Origin: an uncultured Oxalobacteraceae bacterium
GTDB lineage: Bacteria > Pseudomonadota > Gammaproteobacteria > Burkholderiales > Burkholderiaceae_D
Assembly (NCBI GenBank): GCA_903862415.1
Contig: CAIOYD010000063.1
Location: forward strand, 31,267-95,266
Direction of reading: 5' to 3'
DNA: 64,000 nt
Made by a program: the position numbers and the translations under genes
Part shown: piece by piece, positions 8,121-16,377 of the stretch
Numbering within the stretch: the first letter of the stretch is position 1
Layout of the letters: each line of letters begins with the position of its first letter
Notes under the pieces: generated by a model
Databases searched by the model: none
What the model saw: the letters and a program-made list of their open reading frames with translations, nothing else
Told to the model about the DNA's origin: nothing

Positions 8121-11100
8121 ATGAGTAACAGAACCACCATGGATGGCAATACCGCAGTAGCCCATGTTGCCTATCGCGTCAATGAAGTGTGTGCCATTTA
8201 TCCGATCACGCCCTCTTCCACCATGGCAGAACTGGCCGATGAATGGTCCGCTGCCGGGGTCAATAATATCTGGGGCAATATCCCGGTGATACAAGAAATG
8301 CAAAGCGAAGGCGGTGCCTCCGGTGCCGTGCATGGTGCGTTGCAATCGGGTGCACTGACGACCACGTTTACGTCGTCGCAGGGTTTGATGTTGATGTTGC
8401 CGAATATGTTTAAAATTGCCGGCGAATTGACGTCGACCGTGTTTCAGGTGGCCTCGCGCTCACTGGCAACTTCGGCACTGTCGATTTTCGGTGATCACTC
8501 TGATGTGATGGCCATACGCAGCTGTGGTTTTGCGCTACTTTCCTCGGCCTCAGTTCAGGAAGCACATGATGCGGCACTGATTACCCAGGTGGCCACGCTG
8601 GAAGCACGGGTGCCATTCGTGCATTTTTTTGATGGCTTTCGCACTTCGCATGAACTCAACACGCTGTTGCTGTTAAGCGACCCACAGATCCGCGCAATGA
8701 TTGACGACAGGCTGGTGCGTGCTCATCGTTCGCGTGCGCTCAACCCGGAACATCCGTTTATTCGTGGCACGGCGCATAATCCGGATACTTTTTTTCAAAC
8801 CCGTGAAGCCACTTCCCCGTATTACGCAAAAACGCCGGAAATTGTTGCCGATGTGATGCAGCGCTTTTTTTCCCTGACCGGGCGTCAGTATTCGCTGTTT
8901 GAATATACCGGTGCACCAGACGCTGAACGGGTGCTCATTGCCATGGGTTCTGGTGCCGAAACCATCAGGGAAACCGTCAAGTATTTATGCAAACAAGGTA
9001 AGAAAGTTGGTGCCATTCAGGTGCGCCTGTTCCGGCCATTTTCGACGGCGCATTTTCTGGAGTGCCTGCCGGATTCAGTCAAGTCGATTGCCGTTCTCGA
9101 ACAGGCCAAAGAATCAGGCGCACCTGGTGAACCCGTGTATATGGATGTGGTCACGACCCTGGCGCAGGCGTTTTCACACAATAAAATCCACACCATGCCA
9201 GCGGTGATCGGTGGACGATATGGAATTTCGTCAAAAAACTTTTCACCGGCGATGGTGCTGGCGGTATTCAATGAACTCAAAGAACGGCATCCGAAAAACA
9301 GTTTTACCGTCGGCATTAATGACGATGTTTCGCATTCCAGCCTGCCTTATGATCCCCAATTTTCGATTGAACCTGTCGGCACCAGAACGGCCGTGTTTTA
9401 TGGTCTCGGCTCTGATGGAACGGTCGGTGCCAACAAGAATACAGTAAAAATTATTGCCGAAGATGCCGGCTTGTTCGCTCAGGGATATTTTGTGTACGAC
9501 TCCCACAAATCCGGCGCACAAACAGCCTCGCATCTGCGCTTTGGCAGCGAACCTATCCGGGCACCTTATCTGATCACCGGATCGCAGTTTGTAGCCTGTC
9601 ATCATTTTGGTTTTCTGGAACGACTCGATCTGTTACAGGTGGCAGCACCCGGAGCGGTATTTCTGCTCAATTGTGAGTTCGATCAATCCGATGTCTGGAA
9701 CCACTTACCTGGTCCCGTACAGCAGACTATCATCGACAAACACTTGCGCTTCTATGTGATTGATGCCTCTGCTGTAGCGCGTGCAGCCGGTTTGGGTACG
9801 CTGACCAATACCATACTGCAAACCTGTTTTTTTGCGATTTCAGGAGTCTTGCCACGTGTAGAAGCCATTGACCGCATCAAACAATCAATCAGCAAGAGCT
9901 ATGCAAAAAAAGGCGCTGACGCTATCAATAAAAACAATGCCGCAGTTGACGCCGCGTTGAACCATTTGCATGAAGTCAAGGTGCCTTTGCTGGCGAGTAA
10001 TCCGGCCGGACTGGCGGCATTGATTCCGGCAAATTCATCCGAATTTATCAGACGGGTTACTGCAAAAATGTTTGCCGGACAGGGAGACAGCATACCGGTA
10101 AGCGCCATGCCGGCTGACGGCACTTTTCCTTCCGGTACGGCTGCCTTTGAAAAACGAAATATTTCCGATCTGGTGGCCGAATGGGATGCCGCTGCCTGCA
10201 TTCAATGTGGTCAGTGTGCCATCGTTTGCCCGCACAGCGTGATTCGTTCGCGCTATTACCATCAAAGCAAACTTGATGCTGCACCAGTTGGTTTTAAATC
10301 TGCTCCGGTGAATGCGCGCGGCTATCCCGAACAACGCTTCACCCTGGAAGTGTATCTGGAAGACTGTACCGGATGCGCTCTGTGCGTGGAAGCCTGTCCG
10401 GCGCCGGGCACGAATCATACCGATACCAATGCCATTAATCTGGTGGATAAAGCCCCTGTGCTGGAGGCTGGAAAAAGCTCAATTGCATTTTTTAAAACCT
10501 TACCGGTCAATGACCGGGCCAGAGTCGATTTTGAAAACGTTCGCGGCATTCAATTTCTGCAGCCGTTGTTTGAATTTCCCGGTGCCTGTGCAGGTTGTGG
10601 TGAAACGCCCTATCTGAAATTGCTGTCGCAATTATTCGGTGACCGTGCCCAGATCGCCAACGCCACCGGATGTTCTTCCATTTACGGTGGCAATCTGCCG
10701 GTGACGCCCTGGGCCATTAATCACGAAGGTCGAGGTCCGGCATGGTCGAATTCGCTGTTTGAAGATAATGCCGAATTCGGGCTGGGATTTCGACTCGCGG
10801 CCGACAAACATCTGGACATGGCAAGGACGCTGTTAGCCACCATGGCACCTCAACTGGGTATGGAACTGGCGGAAGCGATCCTGAATGCCCCGCAGATTGA
10901 AGAGTCTCAGATTCGTGCCCAGCGCACCCGGGTTGAGAAACTCAAAACAATACTGCTCACTATCGATTCTGAACCAGCGCGTAATTTACTGTCACTGCTG
11001 GATCACCTGGTAAGACGCAGTATCTGGATCGTCGGCGGCGATGGCTGGGCCTACGACATTGATTATGGTGGTCTGGATCATGTACTGGCAACTGGACGCA

Positions 11101-11660
11101 ACGTCAATGTCCTGGTGCTCGACACGGAAGTCTATTCCAATACCGGCGGTCAGGCATCGAAGGCAACACCACTGGGTGCTATTGCCAAATTTGCTGCCGC
11201 CGGCAAACGTGTGGCGCGCAAAGATCTGGCTCTGCAAGCCATAGCCTATGGCAATATTTATGTCGCCCAGGTGGCCATGGGTGCCAATCCGCAACAGACG
11301 CTATTGGCGTTTCGTGAAGCCGAAGCCTATGACGGACCGTCGCTGATTCTGGCCTACAGTCACTGTATCGCCCACGGCATTGATATGCGCTACGGTATGA
11401 AGCAACAGGAATTGGCTGTGGCCAGCGGTTTCTGGCCGCTGCTGCGCTTTAATCCGGCATTACGCACCGTGGGTCAAAATCCATTCTGTCTGGATTCAGC
11501 CACGCCGTCGATACCGTTGCAGGACTATGCGTATAACGAAATTCGATTTTCCAGTCTGACACAATCCAATCCCGCCGAGGCGGCTACCTTGCTGGAACAG
11601 GCGCAACGTGATGTACTCAATAAATATCTGGAATACCAGGCGCTGTCGGAGCTGGGTTGA
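8121..11660 (+). CDS. nifJ: Pyruvate:ferredoxin (flavodoxin) oxidoreductase
   Basis: A single-chain 2-oxoacid oxidoreductase of 1179 residues, the usual full length. It decarboxylates pyruvate with CoA to acetyl-CoA and CO2 and reduces ferredoxin or flavodoxin. Domain order is complete. The N-terminal half contains YPITPSS and GDHSDVMAIRSCGFALL. Two 4Fe-4S motifs are CIQCGQCAIVCP (about residue 693) and CTGCALCVEACP (about 749). CAGCGETPY (about 822) supplies the proximal cluster cysteines. The thiamine diphosphate site is GGDGWAYDIDYGG with TEVYSNTGGQ (about 972-1010). The enzyme is oxygen-sensitive in many organisms. It is the last gene of the MFS/GltD-like/nifJ operon. Confidence 0.95.
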   Translation: MSNRTTMDGNTAVAHVAYRVNEVCAIYPITPSSTMAELADEWSAAGVNNIWGNIPVIQEMQSEGGASGAVHGALQSGALTTTFTSSQGLMLMLPNMFKIAGELTSTVFQVASRSLATSALSIFGDHSDVMAIRSCGFALLSSASVQEAHDAALITQVATLEARVPFVHFFDGFRTSHELNTLLLLSDPQIRAMIDDRLVRAHRSRALNPEHPFIRGTAHNPDTFFQTREATSPYYAKTPEIVADVMQRFFSLTGRQYSLFEYTGAPDAERVLIAMGSGAETIRETVKYLCKQGKKVGAIQVRLFRPFSTAHFLECLPDSVKSIAVLEQAKESGAPGEPVYMDVVTTLAQAFSHNKIHTMPAVIGGRYGISSKNFSPAMVLAVFNELKERHPKNSFTVGINDDVSHSSLPYDPQFSIEPVGTRTAVFYGLGSDGTVGANKNTVKIIAEDAGLFAQGYFVYDSHKSGAQTASHLRFGSEPIRAPYLITGSQFVACHHFGFLERLDLLQVAAPGAVFLLNCEFDQSDVWNHLPGPVQQTIIDKHLRFYVIDASAVARAAGLGTLTNTILQTCFFAISGVLPRVEAIDRIKQSISKSYAKKGADAINKNNAAVDAALNHLHEVKVPLLASNPAGLAALIPANSSEFIRRVTAKMFAGQGDSIPVSAMPADGTFPSGTAAFEKRNISDLVAEWDAAACIQCGQCAIVCPHSVIRSRYYHQSKLDAAPVGFKSAPVNARGYPEQRFTLEVYLEDCTGCALCVEACPAPGTNHTDTNAINLVDKAPVLEAGKSSIAFFKTLPVNDRARVDFENVRGIQFLQPLFEFPGACAGCGETPYLKLLSQLFGDRAQIANATGCSSIYGGNLPVTPWAINHEGRGPAWSNSLFEDNAEFGLGFRLAADKHLDMARTLLATMAPQLGMELAEAILNAPQIEESQIRAQRTRVEKLKTILLTIDSEPARNLLSLLDHLVRRSIWIVGGDGWAYDIDYGGLDHVLATGRNVNVLVLDTEVYSNTGGQASKATPLGAIAKFAAAGKRVARKDLALQAIAYGNIYVAQVAMGANPQQTLLAFREAEAYDGPSLILAYSHCIAHGIDMRYGMKQQELAVASGFWPLLRFNPALRTVGQNPFCLDSATPSIPLQDYAYNEIRFSSLTQSNPAEAATLLEQAQRDVLNKYLEYQALSELG

Positions 11661-11670
11661 AAAAGATGAA

Positions 11671-11759
11671 CTGTAGGGCGTCACGCCACAGGCGTATACA
11701 CCACTAACCGTCATTTTTCCACAGGGTGTATTACGCCTAAACGGGCTAATACACCCTAC
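11671..11759. repeat. REP-like palindromic repeat, two adjacent hairpins
   Basis: In the convergent gap between nifJ and cbpM are two hairpin-forming units. The clear one (11724-11757) reads GGGTGTATTACGCC, a short loop, then GGGCTAATACACCC, an almost perfect inverted repeat. The one before it (about 11671-11705) is a degenerate version with TGTAGGGCG at its left end and GGCG at its right. Closely similar units occur at 16161-16194 and 45711-45745, always just after a gene end. They probably form a dispersed intergenic repeat family and may also work as transcript-end hairpins. Confidence 0.7.
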
Positions 11760-11772
11760 CAGATTGTCATAA

Positions 11773-12090
11773 TCAGGTGGATTTAAATGCCCGCAGCCGG
11801 TCAAGTTCCTGCTGCAACAGTTCGTTGCGGCAGATCAGGGTCAGGGCCAGCACCATGCCATGAAGGTCAAGTTCAAAATCATCACGCAGTCGCCGCGCTC
11901 TATGAGCGATGACTATACTTTGAAGTGAAAATATGCGTGGCCGGGTTACATCATACAGCGGAATAATGACCGCATTGTCGATCAACTCTTCAAGCTCAAT
12001 GACGGACAGACCAGACTCTTCTAACAAATATTGGGCCGAACAGGCATCGTCCTCATCGGGGCTGATGCATTCTGAATGCAGTATAGTCAT
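11773..12090 (-). CDS. cbpM: CbpM-like chaperone modulator
   Basis: A 105-residue MerR-like helix-turn-helix protein of the CbpM family. CbpM normally binds the J-domain of the DnaJ-like chaperone CbpA and inhibits it. Family features are the N-terminal helix-turn-helix (LLEESGLSVIELEELIDNAVI), a strand with P-R-I-F-S and the C-terminal helix RARRLRDDFELDLHGMVLAL. It lies 13 bp after the cbpA remnant, in the standard cbpA-cbpM order. The adjacent cbpA has lost its J-domain, the part CbpM binds, so this gene has lost its natural local partner. It may act on another J-protein elsewhere or be on the way to loss. Confidence 0.85.
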   Translation of the reverse strand: MTILHSECISPDEDDACSAQYLLEESGLSVIELEELIDNAVIIPLYDVTRPRIFSLQSIVIAHRARRLRDDFELDLHGMVLALTLICRNELLQQELDRLRAFKST

Positions 12091-12103
12091 GGTGTGCCTT
12101 GGG

Positions 12104-12421
12104 TTAAGCGCGCGGATTAAAATTGGAAACGGCTGCCAGCTGGCTATATAGCTCCTGTTCAGCTTTGCTCACCTGAGCAGGAACGACTATCTTCACAAGC
12201 GCATACAGATCGCCGGGATTACCCAATAAGCTGGGAAGACCGCGTCCGCTGAGGCGCATTTTTTGACCTGCTGTGGTGCCAGGCTTTACCGTCAGCGCTA
12301 CTTCACCTCCGAGGGTGCGAACCGGAATGGTGGCACCCAGTATGGCTTCCCAGGGGGTGAGCGCCAGATCGAACACCAGATCGCGACCACTGACCCGAAA
12401 CAGCGGATGTGAGGCCAGATT
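12104..12421 (-). pseudogene. cbpA: cbpA remnant, 3' part only (J-domain lost)
   Basis: The last ~105 codons encode the C-terminal substrate-binding domain of a DnaJ-like CbpA: NLASHPLFRVSGRDL, then TPWEAILGATIPVRTLGG, GQKMRLSGRGLP and GDLYALVKI. The J-domain (with HPD) and linker are absent. Upstream of about 12421 the DNA belongs to a different gene, the WXXGXW-repeat gene, in another reading frame. The frame can be read from an ATG at 12538, but those first residues are an out-of-frame reading of the repeat gene. The junction lies between 12419 and 12432. I read this as a deletion that removed the 5' two thirds of cbpA and the 3' end of the neighbour. Confidence 0.75.
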
Positions 12422-12773
12422 CCAGATCACAATTAATCCCACCGTAATAACCGGTGTGATCTCCCCAATAACCTCGGTGCCAGCGATACTGATTTTGATC
12501 CACATCCCAGTAACCAGGTGTCCAGAGTGCGCCCACATACGGCGGATTTACCCATGTTCCCGGAACCCAGTAATAATCATTCTCCTGGTCATTCCATGCC
12601 CAATACCCCGGGGTCCACAAATATCCATCGTCTGGAATAACCGGCTGGTTATACACCGGCAGCGGGGGTGGCGCGACATTAACACCAATATATAAATCAA
12701 TTTGTGCTTGTGCCAGAGTCACCATAGTCAGCAACAGCGTAAGCAGAACAGGTTTGAAGTAACGGGTTTGCAT
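12303..12773 (-). CDS. WXXGXW/YXWXPGYW-repeat exported protein, 3' end replaced by cbpA DNA
   Basis: From ATG 12773 the protein starts with a Sec signal peptide (MQTRYFKPVLLTLLLT, cleavage near AQAQ). It then shows several aromatic repeats: YLWTPGYWAW, YYWVPGTW, ALWTPGYWDV, HRGYWGDHTGYYGG. This is typical of small secreted or outer-membrane YXWGXW-repeat proteins of unknown function. After YGGIN (about 12432) the frame enters cbpA sequence out of frame and encodes unrelated residues up to the stop at 12303. Intact relatives usually continue with Tyr/Gly-rich sequence after this point. The product may still be made and exported but has a foreign C-terminus. An upstream in-frame start at 12833 adds no recognisable sequence. 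Confidence 0.65.
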   Translation of the reverse strand: MQTRYFKPVLLTLLLTMVTLAQAQIDLYIGVNVAPPPLPVYNQPVIPDDGYLWTPGYWAWNDQENDYYWVPGTWVNPPYVGALWTPGYWDVDQNQYRWHRGYWGDHTGYYGGINCDLESGLTSAVSGQWSRSGVRSGAHPLGSHTGCHHSGSHPRR

Positions 12774-12896
12774 ACAAGTCCATTCAGGTCGCGCACGGCG
12801 ACGACAGGGGGTTTTTTCAGAAAACCCTATCATGACTTAGTGAACAAGAATGTCTGTTTGCTGGCGTACATAGCAGCAATCGATTTGAGAAAGTAA

Positions 12897-13259
12897 CTAT
12901 TCGCAGATGGCAATGATTTGATTTAATATTTCACCAGCAAGCACGACTACTTCTTCCGGGGCTTGTTTCCATGGGTGCGGTTTTGCCTCACGCAGTCGCC
13001 AATCAAAACTTTTTGGCTGATGTGCCAGAACGAAACCGACTTTACCCTGTTTGCCAACAAATTTAACTGCAAAGGGATTGGTTTCGTTGGATTCAGCCGT
13101 CGTCATCGGCAGTCCGATGACGATTCTGGTACGGTTATTAAATTCTTTGGGCGACAGGACCAGCAAAGGATGAACATCTTTCATTTCGCGTCCCACCTGA
13201 GGATTAAAATCTATGCAGATAATGTCGCGACGTTCAGGTAGCCAGATTTTTCCGGCCAT
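12897..13259 (-). CDS. mazF: MazF/PemK-family toxin
   Basis: A 120-residue endoribonuclease toxin of the MazF/PemK/ChpB family. It starts with the family pattern WLPERRDIICIDFNPQVGREM, then HPLLVLSPKEFNNRTRIVIG (beta strands with a conserved S-P-x-x-F-N), LPMTTAESN, and VLAHQPKSFDWR, in which the ChpB/MazF group usually has DQ-KSLDWR. Such toxins cut mRNA at short single-stranded motifs. Its ATG overlaps the antitoxin stop (TGATG), the normal antitoxin-toxin coupling. The upstream antitoxin appears shortened, so whether the pair is active is open. Confidence 0.9.
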   Translation of the reverse strand: MAGKIWLPERRDIICIDFNPQVGREMKDVHPLLVLSPKEFNNRTRIVIGLPMTTAESNETNPFAVKFVGKQGKVGFVLAHQPKSFDWRLREAKPHPWKQAPEEVVVLAGEILNQIIAICE

Positions 13260-13423
13260 CAGAACACCTCGGCACCGAGGCGACCTGAAGACAACACCTC
13301 ACCGCCATGCGTGTCAGGATCAAACGCCTGCAAACGTTGTTCCAGTGTGAGTTTTGGTGAGCCTTTGCGATACACGGTCACACCAAAATCATCAGTAGAA
13401 ACTTCCACTGGCTGTCCAGCCAC
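13259..13423 (-). CDS. MazE-like antitoxin, N-terminally shortened
   Basis: A 54-codon frame from GTG 13423 encodes the C-terminal toxin-binding half of a MazE-type antitoxin: VEVSTDDFGVTVYRKGSPK, LTLEQRLQAFDPDTHGGEV, GRLGAEVF. Intact antitoxins of this group have about 80 residues with an N-terminal swapped-hairpin DNA-binding domain. Here the frame is interrupted by TGA 22 codons upstream of the GTG, and the DNA above that has more stops. The remaining region (NIGADFHHGVFLVAG) keeps weak traces of the missing part. A GGAG lies 8 nt before the GTG, so a short antitoxin could be translated. It would bind toxin but have lost most or all of its DNA-binding domain. Confidence 0.6.
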   Translation of the reverse strand: MAGQPVEVSTDDFGVTVYRKGSPKLTLEQRLQAFDPDTHGGEVLSSGRLGAEVF

Positions 13424-13601
13424 AAGAAAAACTCCGTGGTGGAAATCTGCACCAATATTTGTTTTCAGATTACGTCATCCTGCATGCACGCTTTGACACC
13501 ATCATCTATTTGCTTTCAGTCAGACATCACCGGCAACTGTCGTTTAACTTTAAACTACTCTGGTAACATAGCGCCAACACGATACTCGACATTCCACTTC
13601 C

Positions 13602-14858
13602 ATGACATTTTACCAATCAACCGCACCCTCCCCTGCTTATCCGGCACTGCAAACCAACCTCAGCTGTGAAGTCTGCATCATCGGTGCCGGTTATGCCGGA
13701 CTGGCGACGGCCGCCAGCTTGCTTGAGCGCGGCATAAAAAATATCGTCCTTCTTGAAGCAGAATACGTGGGCTACGGTGCCTCCGGACGCAATGGAGGTT
13801 TTGTGTTTGGCGGTTTCAGTCTGGGCAACCAGGCATTGATCAAGCAACTGGGACTGGCCAGAACGCGTCATTTATATCAACTGACTCTGGACTCGGTTGA
13901 GTTGATACGACAGCGTATCGATAAATACACCATCGACTGCGAAAAAAATGACAGCGGTGTGTTGCTGGCCAACTGGTTTGATGATGAACGCATCCTGACC
14001 CAACAACAACAATTCATGCAGCAGCAGTTTCATGTTGACTGGGAACTCTGGTCATGCGAACAGACCCGTGAAAAATTGCACAGCCAGCGCTATTTTGGTG
14101 CCTTGCATGAAAAAAATGCCTTCCATTTCCATCCACTCAAGTATGCACAAGGCCTGGCCGCAACGCTGGTGGCTAAAGGTTTGCAGCTATATGAAGGTGC
14201 GCGTGTAAATAAGATCGACAGCAGCACCGGCGAAAAAATTGTTCATACCCGGCATGGTCAGGTCAAGGCACAGCATGTCGTGATCTGTTGTGGCGGTTAT
14301 ATTGATCAGCTCAAACCGGCATTATCACGTTCGGTACTGCCCATCACTACGTTCGCCATGGCCACAGAACCGTTGGGTGAGCGACTCGATGAAGCACTTT
14401 CCACATCTGCAGCAGTCTATGATACCCGGTTTGCCTTTGATTATTACCGGCCGCTGGCGGATAGCCGGATACTGTGGGGCGGAAGAATTTCCATCTTTAA
14501 TCCGCATCCACGAGAAATTGCCCGACTGTTATATGACGATATGGTTAAAGTCTATCCACAGCTCGCTGGTGTCAAAGTAGAACATGCGTGGAGCGGAAAA
14601 ATGAGTTATGCCCGTCACCAAATGCCACAAATCGGACAACTGCCCGACGGTCTCTGGTATGGTATGGGCTTTGGTGGCCACGGCATCAGCACCACCACAC
14701 TGGCCGGAGAAGTGCTCGCTGATGCCATCGCTACCCGACAACCCTTACCCTCAGGCCTGGAGCAATTTGGCTTGCCGGCCAGTTTTGGGGCGCTAGGTTT
14801 ATTAGCTGCCCAATGTACCTACTGGTATTACGGGTTACGTGATCGATGGAAGGAATAA
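13602..14858 (+). CDS. FAD-dependent amine/amino-acid oxidase (DAO family, PuuB-like)
   Basis: A cytoplasmic flavoprotein of 418 residues in the D-amino acid oxidase/glycine oxidase fold. The N-terminal dinucleotide motif is CIIGAGYAGLATAASLLERG (about residues 25-44), with the following acidic residue in LLEAEYVG and the GYGASGRNGGFV signature typical of gamma-glutamylputrescine oxidase (PuuB) and relatives. The C-terminal FAD-contacting segment is WYGMGFGGHGISTTTLAGE. Members oxidise secondary or primary amines, making H2O2 and NH3. The substrate is not evident and no other putrescine-pathway gene is adjacent. It is monocistronic as far as seen; a promoter of the next gene lies 46 bp downstream. 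Confidence 0.85.
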   Translation: MTFYQSTAPSPAYPALQTNLSCEVCIIGAGYAGLATAASLLERGIKNIVLLEAEYVGYGASGRNGGFVFGGFSLGNQALIKQLGLARTRHLYQLTLDSVELIRQRIDKYTIDCEKNDSGVLLANWFDDERILTQQQQFMQQQFHVDWELWSCEQTREKLHSQRYFGALHEKNAFHFHPLKYAQGLAATLVAKGLQLYEGARVNKIDSSTGEKIVHTRHGQVKAQHVVICCGGYIDQLKPALSRSVLPITTFAMATEPLGERLDEALSTSAAVYDTRFAFDYYRPLADSRILWGGRISIFNPHPREIARLLYDDMVKVYPQLAGVKVEHAWSGKMSYARHQMPQIGQLPDGLWYGMGFGGHGISTTTLAGEVLADAIATRQPLPSGLEQFGLPASFGALGLLAAQCTYWYYGLRDRWKE

Positions 14859-14904
14859 AGCGAAGTTTGAATCGCCGATAAAATTCACACGTTACGAATA
14901 CACC

Positions 14905-14934
14905 TTGATTTTATTGCTCTACACCAAATAGAAT
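14905..14934 (+). promoter_or_regulatory. Candidate sigma-70 promoter of the nucleoside transporter gene
   Basis: TTGATT (14905-14910) and TAGAAT (14929-14934) are separated by 18 bp, matching sigma-70 -35 and -10 hexamers at 4/6 and 5/6 positions. The predicted transcript would start near 14941, about 20 nt before the GTG start of the transporter gene. This is sequence matching only. Confidence 0.45.
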
Positions 14935-14961
14935 GGCGCGTTAGCTTTTTGGGAAAACACT

Positions 14962-16152
14962 GTGAAAATTCTTATCGGCGTGCTGAGTATCGTGATCTTT
15001 CTGGGTCTGGCTTTTGTAGCCAGTTATGATCGGAAGCGCATTCGTGCCAAACCGCTGCTGACCCTGTTGGGGCTGCAGTTTTTTTTCGCCTGGGTGATGC
15101 TCAATTCCAATGCTGGCCGGATAGTTATCAATGGCATCGTCGCCCTGTTTGATGAATTGCTCAAATTTGCTGCCGTGGGGATCAACTTTGTTTTTGGTGG
15201 TCTGGTCAATCAAAACAGCTTCTCGTTTTTTTTCAGCGTCCTCATGCCGATTGTATTTATCTCGGCACTAATCGGGATTTTGCAACACTGGAAAATTCTC
15301 GATCTGGTCATCCGGGTCATCGGCTTGTTGCTCTCCAAAGTCAATGGCATGGGCAAGCTGGAGTCCTATAATGCCGTGGCCTCGGCTATTCTGGGGCAGT
15401 CCGAAGTCTTCATCTCAATCAAAAAACAGTTGCCGCAACTCTCAGAACAACGTCTGTACACGCTGTGCACTTCGGCCATGTCGGCGGTATCGGCGGCCAT
15501 TCTGGCTGCCTATATGCAGTTGATTGAACCGCGCTATGTGGTCTGCGCAGTGGTGCTCAATCTGTTCGGCGGCTTTATTATTGCCTCGGTCATCAATCCG
15601 TATGTGGTCAGTGGGCCGGATGATGTACTGAGCGTCAAAGACACACAGCAGAGTTTTTTTGAAATGCTGGGGGAATATATTCTTGACGGCTTCAAAATTG
15701 CCGTGATTGTGGCTGCCATGCTGGTGGGTTTTATTGCCCTCATTGCCATGGCCAATGGGCTGTTTATGTCTGTATTTGACATCAGTTTTCAGCATTTTTT
15801 GGGTTATCTGTTTGCGCCACTGGCATTTTTAACTGGTATTGCCTGGCATGATTCCGTCGCCGCGGGCAGCATTATGGCGACCAAACTGATCAGTAACGAA
15901 TTCGTCGCCATGCAAGACCTCAAAAGCACACTCGACACTGGCCGGGTACTGTTTGATGAGCGCAGTCGCGCTATTCTTTCGGTGTTTCTGGTGTCGTTTG
16001 CCAATTTCGGCTCCATCGGCATTATTTGCGGCACCATTCGTGCGCTCGATACCAATCAGGGAAATAGTGTGGCGCGGTTTGGCTTTAAATTGCTCTACGG
16101 AGCTTCGCTGGTGAGTTTTCTGAGTGCTACCGTGGTGGGATTGGTGCTTTGA
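14962..16152 (+). CDS. nupC: Concentrative nucleoside transporter (NupC/CNT family)
   Basis: Inner-membrane nucleoside:cation symporter, 396 residues with about ten hydrophobic segments. Family features include an N-terminal three-helix region, then FVFGGLVNQ, GMGKLESYNAVASAILGQSE (the conserved G-Q-S/T-E substrate and cation site), LYTLCTSAMSAVSAAILAAY and the C-terminal SFANFGSIGIICG. It starts at GTG 14962, preceded by GGGAAA. The next two plus-strand genes encode an exported SAM-hydrolysing enzyme and a TonB receptor, which suggests a shared nucleoside-related role. The downstream gap is 225 bp and contains a palindromic repeat, so the three need not be one transcript. Confidence 0.93.
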   Translation: MKILIGVLSIVIFLGLAFVASYDRKRIRAKPLLTLLGLQFFFAWVMLNSNAGRIVINGIVALFDELLKFAAVGINFVFGGLVNQNSFSFFFSVLMPIVFISALIGILQHWKILDLVIRVIGLLLSKVNGMGKLESYNAVASAILGQSEVFISIKKQLPQLSEQRLYTLCTSAMSAVSAAILAAYMQLIEPRYVVCAVVLNLFGGFIIASVINPYVVSGPDDVLSVKDTQQSFFEMLGEYILDGFKIAVIVAAMLVGFIALIAMANGLFMSVFDISFQHFLGYLFAPLAFLTGIAWHDSVAAGSIMATKLISNEFVAMQDLKSTLDTGRVLFDERSRAILSVFLVSFANFGSIGIICGTIRALDTNQGNSVARFGFKLLYGASLVSFLSATVVGLVL

Positions 16153-16160
16153 TTGACCAG

Positions 16161-16194
16161 CGGTGTATTACGCCTCACGGCTAATACACACTAC
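16161..16194. repeat. REP-like palindromic repeat
   Basis: Hairpin-forming unit CGGTGTATTACGCC, loop, CGGCTAATACAC 8 bp after the nucleoside transporter stop. It is nearly the same as the units at 11724-11757 and 45711-45745. It may act as a transcript-end hairpin. Confidence 0.65.
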
Positions 16195-16377
16195 ATAGCC
16201 TTCTGTGTCTTTTCTCTTTGCTTATGTAAATTTGTTCTTAATGCCCTGTGTGAATCAGGTATAGAATACCGAATGTTGTCAGATAGCATCACTTAAGCTC
16301 TGGGGCATTACCCCGTGCTATAGTCCCAAAGTGCTGAAAACACCGATTTTTACGACCCTTCTTCAATTAAAAAAAAT

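Noticed and set aside
12273..12695. 140-codon plus-strand frame across the cbpA junction
   Set aside because: Opposite strand of two recognisable gene remnants; not a family.
16290..16345. Possible structured RNA or SAM riboswitch before the SAM-hydrolysing enzyme gene
   Set aside because: GGGGCATTACCCC gives a short hairpin, but I could not match the core of any known SAM riboswitch class.
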